From contig JAGBYI010000056.1 of NCBI GenBank assembly GCA_017628845.1, positions 1 to 37,484 on the forward strand: a stretch of DNA of 37,484 bases. Reading direction: 5' to 3'. The notes under the pieces were generated by a model, which was not told where the DNA came from, did not search any database, and saw only the letters and a program-made list of their open reading frames with translations. Positions 9,691 to 15,710 of this stretch are shown one piece after another (the stretch's first letter is position 1; the number at the start of each line of letters is the position of its first letter). Position numbers and translations under genes: made by a program. The DNA is from Bacteroidaceae bacterium (lineage in GTDB: Bacteria; Bacteroidota; Bacteroidia; Bacteroidales; Bacteroidaceae).

Positions 9691-9698
9691 CAAAGTTA
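9691..9698 (-). promoter_or_regulatory. Possible -7 element for the fdtA operon
   Basis: Read on the minus strand this is TAACTTTG, a full TAnnTTTG match, 25 bases before the fdtA start codon. No TTTG is found at the expected 19-21 base spacing upstream, so only the -7 half is supported. Confidence 0.45.
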
Positions 9699-9718
9699 CA
9701 AAAAAATATCCACAAACA

Positions 9719-9750
9719 CTTGCATGAATCAAAAAAAAGCTATACCTTTG
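9719..9750 (+). promoter_or_regulatory. Bacteroidetes-type promoter for the tRNA pair
   Basis: A -33 TTG (9720-9722) is followed after 20 bases by TACCTTTG (9743-9750). It lies about 75 bases before tRNA-Ser and is divergent from fdtA. The leader between promoter and tRNA contains small complementary stretches (AGAGG with CCTCT, CGCC with GGCG) that could fold. Confidence 0.7.
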
Positions 9751-9824
9751 CATCGCAATTGAGAGGAAAGACGCCAAGAGAGGCGCTAAAAAGACCTCTG
9801 ATACTGCAGGAAGCATCCAAGTTT

Positions 9825-9911
9825 GGAAGTGTGGGTGAGTGGCTGAAACCACCAGTTTGCTAAACTGACGTACGGGTTACCGTACCGGGGGTTCGAATCC
9901 CCCCGCTTCCG
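9825..9911 (+). tRNA. tRNA-Ser (anticodon GCU)
   Basis: The acceptor strands GGAAGTG and CGCTTCC pair, with one G-U. The anticodon loop TTGCTAA gives GCU at 9859-9861, which reads AGC/AGU serine codons. The long variable arm (GTACGG, loop, CCGTAC) and the T-loop in GGGGGTTCGAATCCCCC are typical of class II tRNA-Ser. The first anticodon-stem pair appears as C-A, a likely mismatch. CCA is not encoded. Confidence 0.95.
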
Positions 9912-9938
9912 CAAAGGTCCACACCATCAATTGCAAAT

Positions 9939-10010
9939 GGCGATTTCGTCTAGGGGTTAGGACACATGCCTCTCACGCATGGAACACGGGTTCGATTCCC
10001 GTAGTCGCTA
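9939..10010 (+). tRNA. tRNA-Glu (anticodon CUC)
   Basis: The acceptor strands GGCGATT and AGTCGCT pair, ending with a G-U at the 1-72 position. The anticodon arm CATGC-CTCTCAC-GCATG gives CUC at 9972-9974. The T arm is ACGGG-TTCGATT-CCCGT. CCA is not encoded. The arm pattern is that of tRNA-Glu; this isoacceptor reads GAG. Confidence 0.92.
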
Positions 10011-10030
10011 CAACATCATCAGCATGTTTC

Positions 10031-10067
10031 AAAGAACTCTTTCCTTTTGGAAGGGGTTCTTTTTTTT
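10031..10067 (+). terminator. Rho-independent terminator of the tRNA operon
   Basis: AAAGAACTCTTTCC pairs over 14 bp (with G-U pairs) with GGAAGGGGTTCTTT across a TTTT loop and runs into eight Ts. It begins 20 bases after tRNA-Glu. Confidence 0.88.
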
Positions 10068-10320
10068 GTGCGCCCAGCATGGGCGTCTGCCAACGGAATG
10101 TCTTGTCTCTAATTGTAATTGCCTTACATTCCCGGCAGCCTCCCCAATAGTTCCATATTTGCTTCAACCTTTCCGGTTAGTTTTTTCTTCTGGTGTGCTA
10201 TATGCCTTGCTTCTTCTCATAAAGGCATACTGTACACTATAGGTTGTTTTTCATGTCCTGCTCCTGTTTTGCAAGGGACATTGTATGGATGTGTTCCATC
10301 AAGATTAAACTTATAATATT
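10068..10320. other. Intergenic region before the recombinase, nothing recognised
   Basis: In these 253 bases I see no gene, no copy of the tRNA 3' end, and no clear promoter. The recombinase ATG at 10321 is preceded by an AT-rich stretch without a Shine-Dalgarno sequence. Confidence 0.6.
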
Positions 10321-11526
10321 ATGTTCACAGCAAAATTAAAATTCAGGCAATCTGTTGTCGTTGGAAAGGAAGGAAGTTTGTACTATCAGCTGATACAGGG
10401 CGGGGTTGTCAGACAGGTGCCTACACCTTTTCGTATCTACCCCGAAGAATGGGATTTCCATGCCAACAGGATTGTAATAAATCCCTCGTCAGACAGGTCT
10501 TCGTATTTGGAGTCTGTTCTCAGGACAACATATTCGGATATCCAGAGTCTTGAGGATATAACAGAGGGTTTAACTTCTGCCAGGCAGGATATATCTTTGG
10601 ATAGCATCATCGCCGAGTTCAACAGGCAGAGGTCTGCCATTTCCTTGTTCGTCTTCATGGAGCAGGTTATTGCCCAGTATATGAGGCTGGGGAAATTCAG
10701 GACAGGCGAAACCTATTCCGCCACTCTCAGCAGCTTCGGGAAGTTTCGGGGTGGGGTAGACATAGCCCTGGAGCATATCGATTCGGATATCGTTGCAGCA
10801 TACGAAGGTTACCTCAGAACCAGCGGTCTGTCTTCAAATACCATATCCTTCTATTTGAAACACCTCAGGGCCGTTTACAACAGGGCGGTGGACAAGGGCC
10901 TTGTTGCCGACAAAAGGCCTTTCCGCCATGCCGCAACTTCCACAGAAAAGACCATCAAGCGGGCATTGTCCCTGAAGACCATTAAGCGTATCAAGGCGTT
11001 GGAACTCGGCAATCAGCCTATGAAACGTTTTGCCAGGGACATGTTCCTGTTCAGCTTCTATACCAGAGGCATGTCTTTTGTCGACATGGCTTTCCTTAAA
11101 AAGAAGGACCTCTCCGGAGAAATACTTTCCTATCGCAGGAAGAAGACAAACCAGCGCCTTATAGTCCATTGGGAAAAGTGTATGCAGGATATACTCCACT
11201 CTTATGCCGCCGGGAAATCGTCGCCATTCCTGTTTTCTCTCATCAGGGACCATTCGGGTAATCACAGAAGACAGTACCTCAATGCAATGTGCCTTGTCAA
11301 CAGGCATCTCAAGGAAATAGGCAGGGAACTTGGACTTGTCCTGCCTCTGACATTGTATTGTGCCCGTCACTCTTGGGCAAGCATAGCCAGGGACGAGGGC
11401 ATACCTCTTTCTGTTATCAGCGAGGGCTTGGGGCATGATTCGGAGAAAACAACCCAAATCTATCTTGCTTCTTTGGAAACAGAGGTGATAGATAAGGCAA
11501 ACAGGAAGATTCTGAAATTGCTGTAA
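10321..11526 (+). CDS. Tyrosine recombinase (Bacteroidales integrase/DNA invertase type)
   Basis: This is a site-specific recombinase of 401 residues. The N-terminal Arm-like domain covers about residues 1-95, a SAM-like core-binding domain about 105-195, and the catalytic domain about 215-401. Catalytic residues are R249 (YTRG), K275 (in RRKKTN), R349 (ARHSW), H372 (GLGHDS) and nucleophile Y381 (TQIYL). The usual first His of the HxxR box is replaced by Y346 (YCAR), a variation I associate with Bacteroidales recombinases. The downstream context of inverted repeats, an enclosed promoter and upxY suggests that it is the invertase of a phase-variable capsule promoter. An integrase of an element inserted by the tRNAs is the alternative, but no flanking direct repeat of the tRNA end is seen. 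Confidence 0.88.
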   Translation: MFTAKLKFRQSVVVGKEGSLYYQLIQGGVVRQVPTPFRIYPEEWDFHANRIVINPSSDRSSYLESVLRTTYSDIQSLEDITEGLTSARQDISLDSIIAEFNRQRSAISLFVFMEQVIAQYMRLGKFRTGETYSATLSSFGKFRGGVDIALEHIDSDIVAAYEGYLRTSGLSSNTISFYLKHLRAVYNRAVDKGLVADKRPFRHAATSTEKTIKRALSLKTIKRIKALELGNQPMKRFARDMFLFSFYTRGMSFVDMAFLKKKDLSGEILSYRRKKTNQRLIVHWEKCMQDILHSYAAGKSSPFLFSLIRDHSGNHRRQYLNAMCLVNRHLKEIGRELGLVLPLTLYCARHSWASIARDEGIPLSVISEGLGHDSEKTTQIYLASLETEVIDKANRKILKLL

Positions 11527-11540
11527 GAACCGTTGTCGTA

Positions 11541-11672
11541 TCCATGCCGTCCAGAGGACCCATTTCTGCCGTCCCGAGGACCGAGCCTTGCCGTCCCGAG
11601 GACCGAGCCTTGTCGTCCCGACGACCGAACCTTGACGTCCCGAGGGTCAAATTTTGTCCTCGGGAGGGTGAG
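11541..11672 (+). repeat. Six tandem degenerate 22-bp repeats
   Basis: Units begin at 11541, 11563, 11585, 11607, 11629 and 11651. Units 2 and 3 are the best preserved and contain GTCC-CGA-GGAC, a small perfect palindromic hairpin; units 4-6 have drifted. The array starts 15 bases after the recombinase stop. It could be recombinase accessory sites, a transcription stop, or a relic of slippage. Its role is unknown. Confidence 0.8.
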
Positions 11673-11876
11673 GATAATGGTTCGTTGTCTGTTTTGGGGA
11701 AAAGTGCAAGCACCATTGGCTTTTTGCCAGCGCCTCAATGCTTCATCGCATAAGCCGGTAACACAATCTGCGTAATCCTAAATCGGATGTAGTGAAACTT
11801 GCGGCAAATCAGAACCGCCAAAATAAGAAAAATAGTGATGAGGGAAACGGCAGACGCCTTTTGGCATAACTCTCAA
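11673..11876. other. Intergenic spacer, no gene recognised
   Basis: Short open frames exist on both strands but none has gene-like composition or a recognisable product. No TAnnTTTG promoter directed at upxY was found here. Confidence 0.6.
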
Positions 11877-11914
11877 TCTTCTCGGAGAAGACGGATAAAT
11901 CTTCTCGGAGAAGA
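11877..11914 (-). repeat. Left inverted-repeat pair of the capsule promoter switch
   Basis: Two copies of TCTTCTCGGAGAAGA (11877-11891 and 11900-11914) are separated by 8 bases, a 23-bp period. Each is itself a 7-bp-arm palindrome whose central base is G on the plus strand. They are the reverse complement of the three copies at 12062-12122. Confidence 0.93.
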
Positions 11915-11927
11915 TAGTTTTTCTCCA

Positions 11928-11959
11928 CAAATATACATAAAAATTCACATATAGGCAAA
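11928..11959 (-). promoter_or_regulatory. Promoter inside the invertible segment, pointing away from upxY
   Basis: On the minus strand TTTG (11959-11956) is followed after exactly 20 bases by TATATTTG (11935-11928), an excellent Bacteroidetes promoter. It fires leftward, toward the recombinase and antisense to it. Confidence 0.8.
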
Positions 11960-12061
11960 TATTTCCGTTCAAAAGGCCATTGAAAGCCCCAATCTTTTTG
12001 GTTCATTTTCCTCTTGAAAATTATAACCTCTTGATATTCGGGGTATAAAGCGGTATATGCA

Positions 12062-12122
12062 TCTTCTCCGAGAAGATTGATATGTCTTCTCCGAGAAGAT
12101 TGATATGTCTTCTCCGAGAAGA
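12062..12122 (+). repeat. Right inverted-repeat triplet of the capsule promoter switch
   Basis: Three copies of TCTTCTCCGAGAAGA start at 12062, 12085 and 12108. The two 8-base spacers are both TTGATATG, so the period is 23 bp, the same as in the left pair. The central base is C, the opposite orientation to the left pair. Confidence 0.93.
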
Positions 12123-12164
12123 TTTACACGCATATACTGCATGATTTCAATGGAGAAATCACCT

Positions 12165-12860
12165 ATGTGCACTGAGAAAGGTAACACCTCGCAGTCACAT
12201 AAATGCCTGAAACAGAGCCTGCAAGCACAAGTTTCGGGGAGCCAAGAGAATGTGCCTGTACTCAACAGGAAGAATTTTGCGAGCGACTCAAATTCAGTTG
12301 ATAAAGAAAATGCCGAAATGCTTTGGTTTGCCATGAGTGCCACTTTTGGCAGAGAGATGAAAGCCAAGGAGTTTCTCGAGAACAACAATGTACGTTGCTT
12401 CGTTCCCCTGCGGTATCAGTTGGTGAAAGGCAGAAGCAAGGACAAGGTCCGTAAACTGGTTCCGGCCGTCAGCAACCTTGTTTTTGTAAATGCCACCAGG
12501 GATAGTATCAAGATATTAAAGACCAAACTTCCATACTTGCAATACCACACCCGCCCCGAAGGCGGCAAGAACATCCCTGTCACCGTTCCAAGCGCACAGA
12601 TGGAGCAGTTCATAGCAGCTTGCAACACCTACAACGAGAAGATGACCTTTGTTCGTCCGGACGAAATCAAACTTTCGGAGGGAACAAGGATAAGGATTGT
12701 CGGTGGAGCCTTCGATGGAATAGAGGGAACGTTCATCCGTATCGACAAAGGCAAACAGAAGCATGTTGTCATTAATGTCGACAGGATTGCCGCCATAGTA
12801 CTGGCAAAGGTAAATGATGGATACATACAGGTGTTGGACAACAATAATGTTTCTATATGA
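12165..12860 (+). CDS. UpxY-type NusG paralogue, capsule operon antiterminator
   Basis: This is a specialised NusG homologue. Known UpxY proteins act at the 5' leader of their own capsule operon to prevent early transcription termination. The NGN domain starts at MLWFAMSATFGREMKAKEFL and a C-terminal KOW motif lies in SEGTRIRIVGGAFDGIEGTF. As is usual, it is the first gene of the operon. The start is uncertain. The ATG at 12165 has GGAG nine bases upstream and is chosen here. In-frame ATGs at 12105 (within the right inverted repeats), 12141 and 12150 are possible, and the NGN core begins only at 12318. From 12165 there are about 50 low-complexity residues before the NGN domain, longer than in UpxY proteins I recall. 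The stop overlaps the next start by 4 bases. Confidence 0.87.
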   Translation: MCTEKGNTSQSHKCLKQSLQAQVSGSQENVPVLNRKNFASDSNSVDKENAEMLWFAMSATFGREMKAKEFLENNNVRCFVPLRYQLVKGRSKDKVRKLVPAVSNLVFVNATRDSIKILKTKLPYLQYHTRPEGGKNIPVTVPSAQMEQFIAACNTYNEKMTFVRPDEIKLSEGTRIRIVGGAFDGIEGTFIRIDKGKQKHVVINVDRIAAIVLAKVNDGYIQVLDNNNVSI

Positions 12861-13261
12861 ATGACGTAAAGGCCCCCGGTGTTATTCTGATGATGAATCT
12901 TGATTCGCTCCTTTCTGCGGAACAAGGCAATATCCTCAAGAGGGAAAGGGAAAATACCCATCATATACATTTGTATAATGTAGGTCAGTATTGGGCAGCA
13001 TTCGACAAGTCTGCCTTTCAGGCCGAGCATCTTACGAAACTCAAGGACGTTCCCGATGTAGTAAAGCTCAAGGACAATCCATTCCCCATTGTCATGCATA
13101 TAATCGACGAGAACCAGTTCCGTAGCCTATGCAAGTCAAATCCCTCCTTGCACCAGAAAAAGAAACACATCCAAATCGACGGCACACACGTAGACATGGC
13201 AGAATACAACACCTGGTATCTGCAGAAATCCGATGCCCTCATAGAATCAAAGAAACCATAA
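12857..13261 (+). CDS. Small protein of unknown function coupled to upxY
   Basis: The protein has 134 residues, no signal peptide and no membrane segment. The ATGA overlap with upxY implies translational coupling, and the gene occupies the place of upxZ in Bacteroides loci. However, the sequence does not look like UpxZ as I know it. The stretch HLYNVGQYWAAFDKSAFQAEHL, at about residues 37-58, faintly resembles the start of MutS domain I (Y-x-x-G-x-F/Y-x-x-x-x-x-x-D/S-A), which is only a pattern-level guess. The remainder is basic and charged. A regulatory role next to UpxY is plausible from position alone. Confidence 0.72.
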   Translation: MNDVKAPGVILMMNLDSLLSAEQGNILKRERENTHHIHLYNVGQYWAAFDKSAFQAEHLTKLKDVPDVVKLKDNPFPIVMHIIDENQFRSLCKSNPSLHQKKKHIQIDGTHVDMAEYNTWYLQKSDALIESKKP

Positions 13262-13578
13262 ACCTTTTAACGTTAAACCTTCATCGTTAAACATTCAACC
13301 TTAACCGCTCACTTTCTCCCCCTGAGACAGGGTGGAGTACCCCCAAAGGGGGGGAGGGGGTGGATAACAAACTCTCCGCTCACCCCTCACCGCTCATCGT
13401 TAAACTTTAATCGTTAATCGTTAATCGCTCATCGCTCCCCGTTAAACCTTCAACTTTAAACGTTAAACTTTCACCGCTCATAGCTCATAGCTCATAGCTC
13501 GTCCCTCGTTAAACTTTCAACGTTAAACCTTAATCGCTCCCCGTTCAACTTTCAACCTTCAACGTTAATCTTTCAACC
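13262..13578. repeat. Heptamer-periodic repeat region with short GC-rich core
   Basis: No gene is present in these 317 bases. From about 13387 to the next ATG the sequence cuts almost without slippage into 7-mers such as CGTTAAA, CTTTAAT, CGTTAAT, CGCTCAT, AGCTCAT and TTCAACC. A GC-rich core interrupts at 13319-13368. It separates the regulatory pair from the biosynthetic genes and could act as the leader or attenuation zone for the rest of the operon. Confidence 0.88.
13319..13368 (+). repeat. GC-rich core element, short form, copy 2
   Basis: It begins CCCCTGAGACAGG, includes a CCCCC-AAA-GGGGG hairpin, and ends GGGGGTGGATAA. It is nearly identical to the copy at 4601-4650. Confidence 0.85.
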
Positions 13579-15486
13579 ATGAAACTCCTCTCCAAACTCA
13601 GTGACTGGTACTTCGCCCGCAAGACCCTTCCCCATTGGGGAGTTCTGGCGTTGGATTGCTTCATCGTCTTGTTTGCAAGTTTCGTAGGCAAGTATTACGA
13701 ACTGGATGATATAGGTTTCACCAACTCCTTCCGCTCCATTGTGATTGGAGCGCTCCTCACCACCCTGCTATATGCCATATCGTTCGCCCTCTTCCATACC
13801 TACAGAGGCATTATCCGCTACTCCTCTTTCATAGACCTTCAGCGCATAGCATTTGCCACCATGGTTGGAGCACTGCTCACAGCCTTGCTCTCGTTTGTGG
13901 ACGAATACATACCCCATTGCTCCGTAGCATCCCCCCATGGTGTCGTTGTCACCTTCCTCATTGCCACCATGCTCATGTGGATGGAGCGCGTCATCGTCAA
14001 GAGGATGTACGACAACTTCCATACCGACAACTCCGTTCCCGTAGCCATATACGGCACCAAGGCAGGAGGCATCTCCCTTGCCAAGAGCATCTCCTCCGTC
14101 AAGGACAAGAAGTACACCCTCTTAGCCTTTATCTCCGACGGACAGGAAATGAAGGGCATTACCCTCTTTGGCAAGAAGATATATATCAACCATCCCGGCA
14201 TCGCCACAAAGATGAAGCACCTTGGCGTCAAGACACTCCTCGTATCACCGCTAAAGACAGAGATGTTCCGTCAGAACACCGAGATGGTTGACGAGTTCCT
14301 TGCCGCAGGCATACACATCATGATGATGCCTGCCGCCGAGGAGTGGGACGGCACCTCCGAACTCACACACCGCAACCTCCGCGAAGTGGACATTGAGGAC
14401 CTCTTGCCTCGCGACAAGATAGAAGTGGACATGGATGCCATTGGACAGCTGCTTCAGGACAAGGTCATCCTCATCACCGGTGCTGCCGGTTCCATAGGTT
14501 CCGAGATGGTGCGTCAGGTTGCCCTCTACCGCCCCTCTTCCATGATACTCATCGACCAGGCAGAGACTCCCATGCACGACATCCGCCTGATGATGGCACG
14601 CCAGTTCCCCTATATACCTAGTCACACCATCGTCAGCAGCATTGCCAACAAGGACCACATGGAGCAGATCTTCTCCCAGTTCCGTCCCGACTACGTCTTC
14701 CATGCCGCCGCCTACAAGCACGTGCCCATGATGGAGGACAACCCCGGCATAGCAGTGCAGAATAATATATATGGTACGCGCGTGATAGCCGACCTTGCAG
14801 TGAAGTATGGCACCAGGAAGTTTGTCATGATCTCCACCGACAAGGCCGTCAACCCCACCAACGTCATGGGGTGCTCCAAGCGCATCTGCGAAATCTACTG
14901 CCAGTCCCTGAACAAGGCCATCCAGGAAGGCAAGGTGCAGGGCATCACCCAGTTCGTCACCACCCGCTTTGGCAATGTCCTGGGCAGCAATGGCTCTGTC
15001 ATCCCCATCTTCAAGGAACAGATACGCAAGGGCGGTCCCATCACCGTCACCCATCCCGACATCATCCGCTTCTTCATGCTCATCCCCGAGGCATGCAAGC
15101 TCGTCCTCGAAGCCGGTACCATGGGCAAGGGAGGCGAAATCTTTGTCTTCGACATGGGCGCCCCAGTCCGTATTGTCGACCTTGCCCACCGCATGATACA
15201 GCTCTCCGGGGCAGAAGGCATAGACATACAGTTCACCGGTCTCCGCGAAGGCGAAAAACTCTACGAGGAAGTCCTCAGCGACAAGGAGCAGACCAAGCCC
15301 ACCCACAACCCCAAGATAATGATAGCCACCGTCCGCGAGTACGACTACGAAGTAGCCTGCCAGAACGAAGAGCGCCTCCTCTCCGCCTCCCACTCCCACG
15401 ACGACATGGCCATAGTAAAGATAATGAAAGAAATAGTCCCCGAATACAAATCCAAATGCTCCAAGTACGAAGCCTTGGACAAGTAA
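13579..15486 (+). CDS. capD: Membrane-bound UDP-GlcNAc 4,6-dehydratase, CapD/WbpM/PglF type
   Basis: This nucleotide-sugar dehydratase makes UDP-4-keto-6-deoxy-GlcNAc, the precursor for QuiNAc, bacillosamine or AATGal sugars. The first roughly 150 residues hold about four membrane helices, followed by a Rossmann-like domain (VAIYGTKAGG) and the extended SDR domain. The NAD-binding GAAGSIG is at residues 301-307. The active site STDK is at 419-422, with M430 replacing the usual SDR tyrosine and K434 following, the S-M-K arrangement of this family. The length of 635 is typical for the long form. Codons end mainly in C or G, in contrast to the AT-rich genes downstream, which suggests that this gene is native and the following block acquired. 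The exact end product depends on the later aminotransferase. Confidence 0.92.
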   Translation: MKLLSKLSDWYFARKTLPHWGVLALDCFIVLFASFVGKYYELDDIGFTNSFRSIVIGALLTTLLYAISFALFHTYRGIIRYSSFIDLQRIAFATMVGALLTALLSFVDEYIPHCSVASPHGVVVTFLIATMLMWMERVIVKRMYDNFHTDNSVPVAIYGTKAGGISLAKSISSVKDKKYTLLAFISDGQEMKGITLFGKKIYINHPGIATKMKHLGVKTLLVSPLKTEMFRQNTEMVDEFLAAGIHIMMMPAAEEWDGTSELTHRNLREVDIEDLLPRDKIEVDMDAIGQLLQDKVILITGAAGSIGSEMVRQVALYRPSSMILIDQAETPMHDIRLMMARQFPYIPSHTIVSSIANKDHMEQIFSQFRPDYVFHAAAYKHVPMMEDNPGIAVQNNIYGTRVIADLAVKYGTRKFVMISTDKAVNPTNVMGCSKRICEIYCQSLNKAIQEGKVQGITQFVTTRFGNVLGSNGSVIPIFKEQIRKGGPITVTHPDIIRFFMLIPEACKLVLEAGTMGKGGEIFVFDMGAPVRIVDLAHRMIQLSGAEGIDIQFTGLREGEKLYEEVLSDKEQTKPTHNPKIMIATVREYDYEVACQNEERLLSASHSHDDMAIVKIMKEIVPEYKSKCSKYEALDK

Positions 15487-15510
15487 TGTGAACCTATCCC
15501 CTCAAACTGT

Positions 15511-15639
15511 CCCCCTGAGACAGGTGGGCGAAGAGGGTCTTTAGATGAAGCACTAAATGTGCTTCAGTGCCCTATGAGGGTAGCAGTTTCCAGTGCGACG
15601 TGCGGACACCCCCAAAGGGGGGGGGAGGGGGTGGATAAC
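15511..15639 (+). repeat. GC-rich core element, long form
   Basis: It has the same ends as the short copies (CCCCCTGAGACAGGTGGG at the left, CCCCCAAAGGGGG and GGATAA at the right) but about 75 extra bases in the middle. The extra part includes the inverted repeat GAAGCAC-TAAAT-GTGCTTC. The short copies look like internal deletions of this form, or this is the short form with an insertion. Confidence 0.82.
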
Positions 15640-15702
15640 AACTCACAACTCACAACTCATTGCTCACTACTCACTACTCATAACTCACTACTCACTACTC
15701 AC
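15640..15702 (+). repeat. Tandem heptamers (about nine units)
   Basis: Nine consecutive 7-mers of the form (A/T)(A/G)CTCA(C/T) run up to the wzx start, for example AACTCAC, TACTCAC, TACTCAT. This is a cleaner array than those at 4546-4791 and 13262-13578. Confidence 0.88.
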
Positions 15703-15710
15703 ATCTATCC

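Larger units (their letters stand above)
11877..12122. other. Predicted invertible DNA segment carrying a promoter, OFF orientation
   Basis: The segment is bounded by inverted palindromic repeats (two left, three right). It sits between a tyrosine recombinase gene and a UpxY gene and encloses an outward-pointing promoter. This order (recombinase, invertible promoter, upxY) matches phase-variable capsule loci known in Bacteroides. In the sequenced orientation no promoter motif points to upxY. If the inner segment 11915-12061 were flipped, the promoter would map to about 12017-12048 with a start site near 12055. Inversion itself is inferred. Confidence 0.72.

Noticed and set aside
9939-11526. 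Integrative element using tRNA-Glu as attachment site
   Set aside because: The recombinase is near the tRNA, but no second copy of the tRNA 3' end is seen in the window, no mobilisation or phage genes follow, and the inverted repeats give a better explanation. A distant attR beyond the window cannot be excluded.
11527-11876. Small genes in short open frames on both strands between recombinase and switch
   Set aside because: The frames run through the 22-bp repeat array in several registers and have repeat-derived, low-complexity translations.
12062-12122. CRISPR array
   Set aside because: The repeats are 15-bp palindromes with identical 8-base spacers and there is no cas gene. Inverse copies lie on the other side of a promoter, which fits an inversion switch.
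12857-13261. UpxZ
   Set aside because: The position fits, but length (134) and sequence do not match the UpxZ pattern that I know.
15617-15633. Four-tetrad-run G-quadruplex as the main function of the GC-rich core
   Set aside because: Only G9 and G5 runs are present, so a three-layer quadruplex with four separate runs is doubtful. A hairpin with the preceding C-run is the simpler structure.
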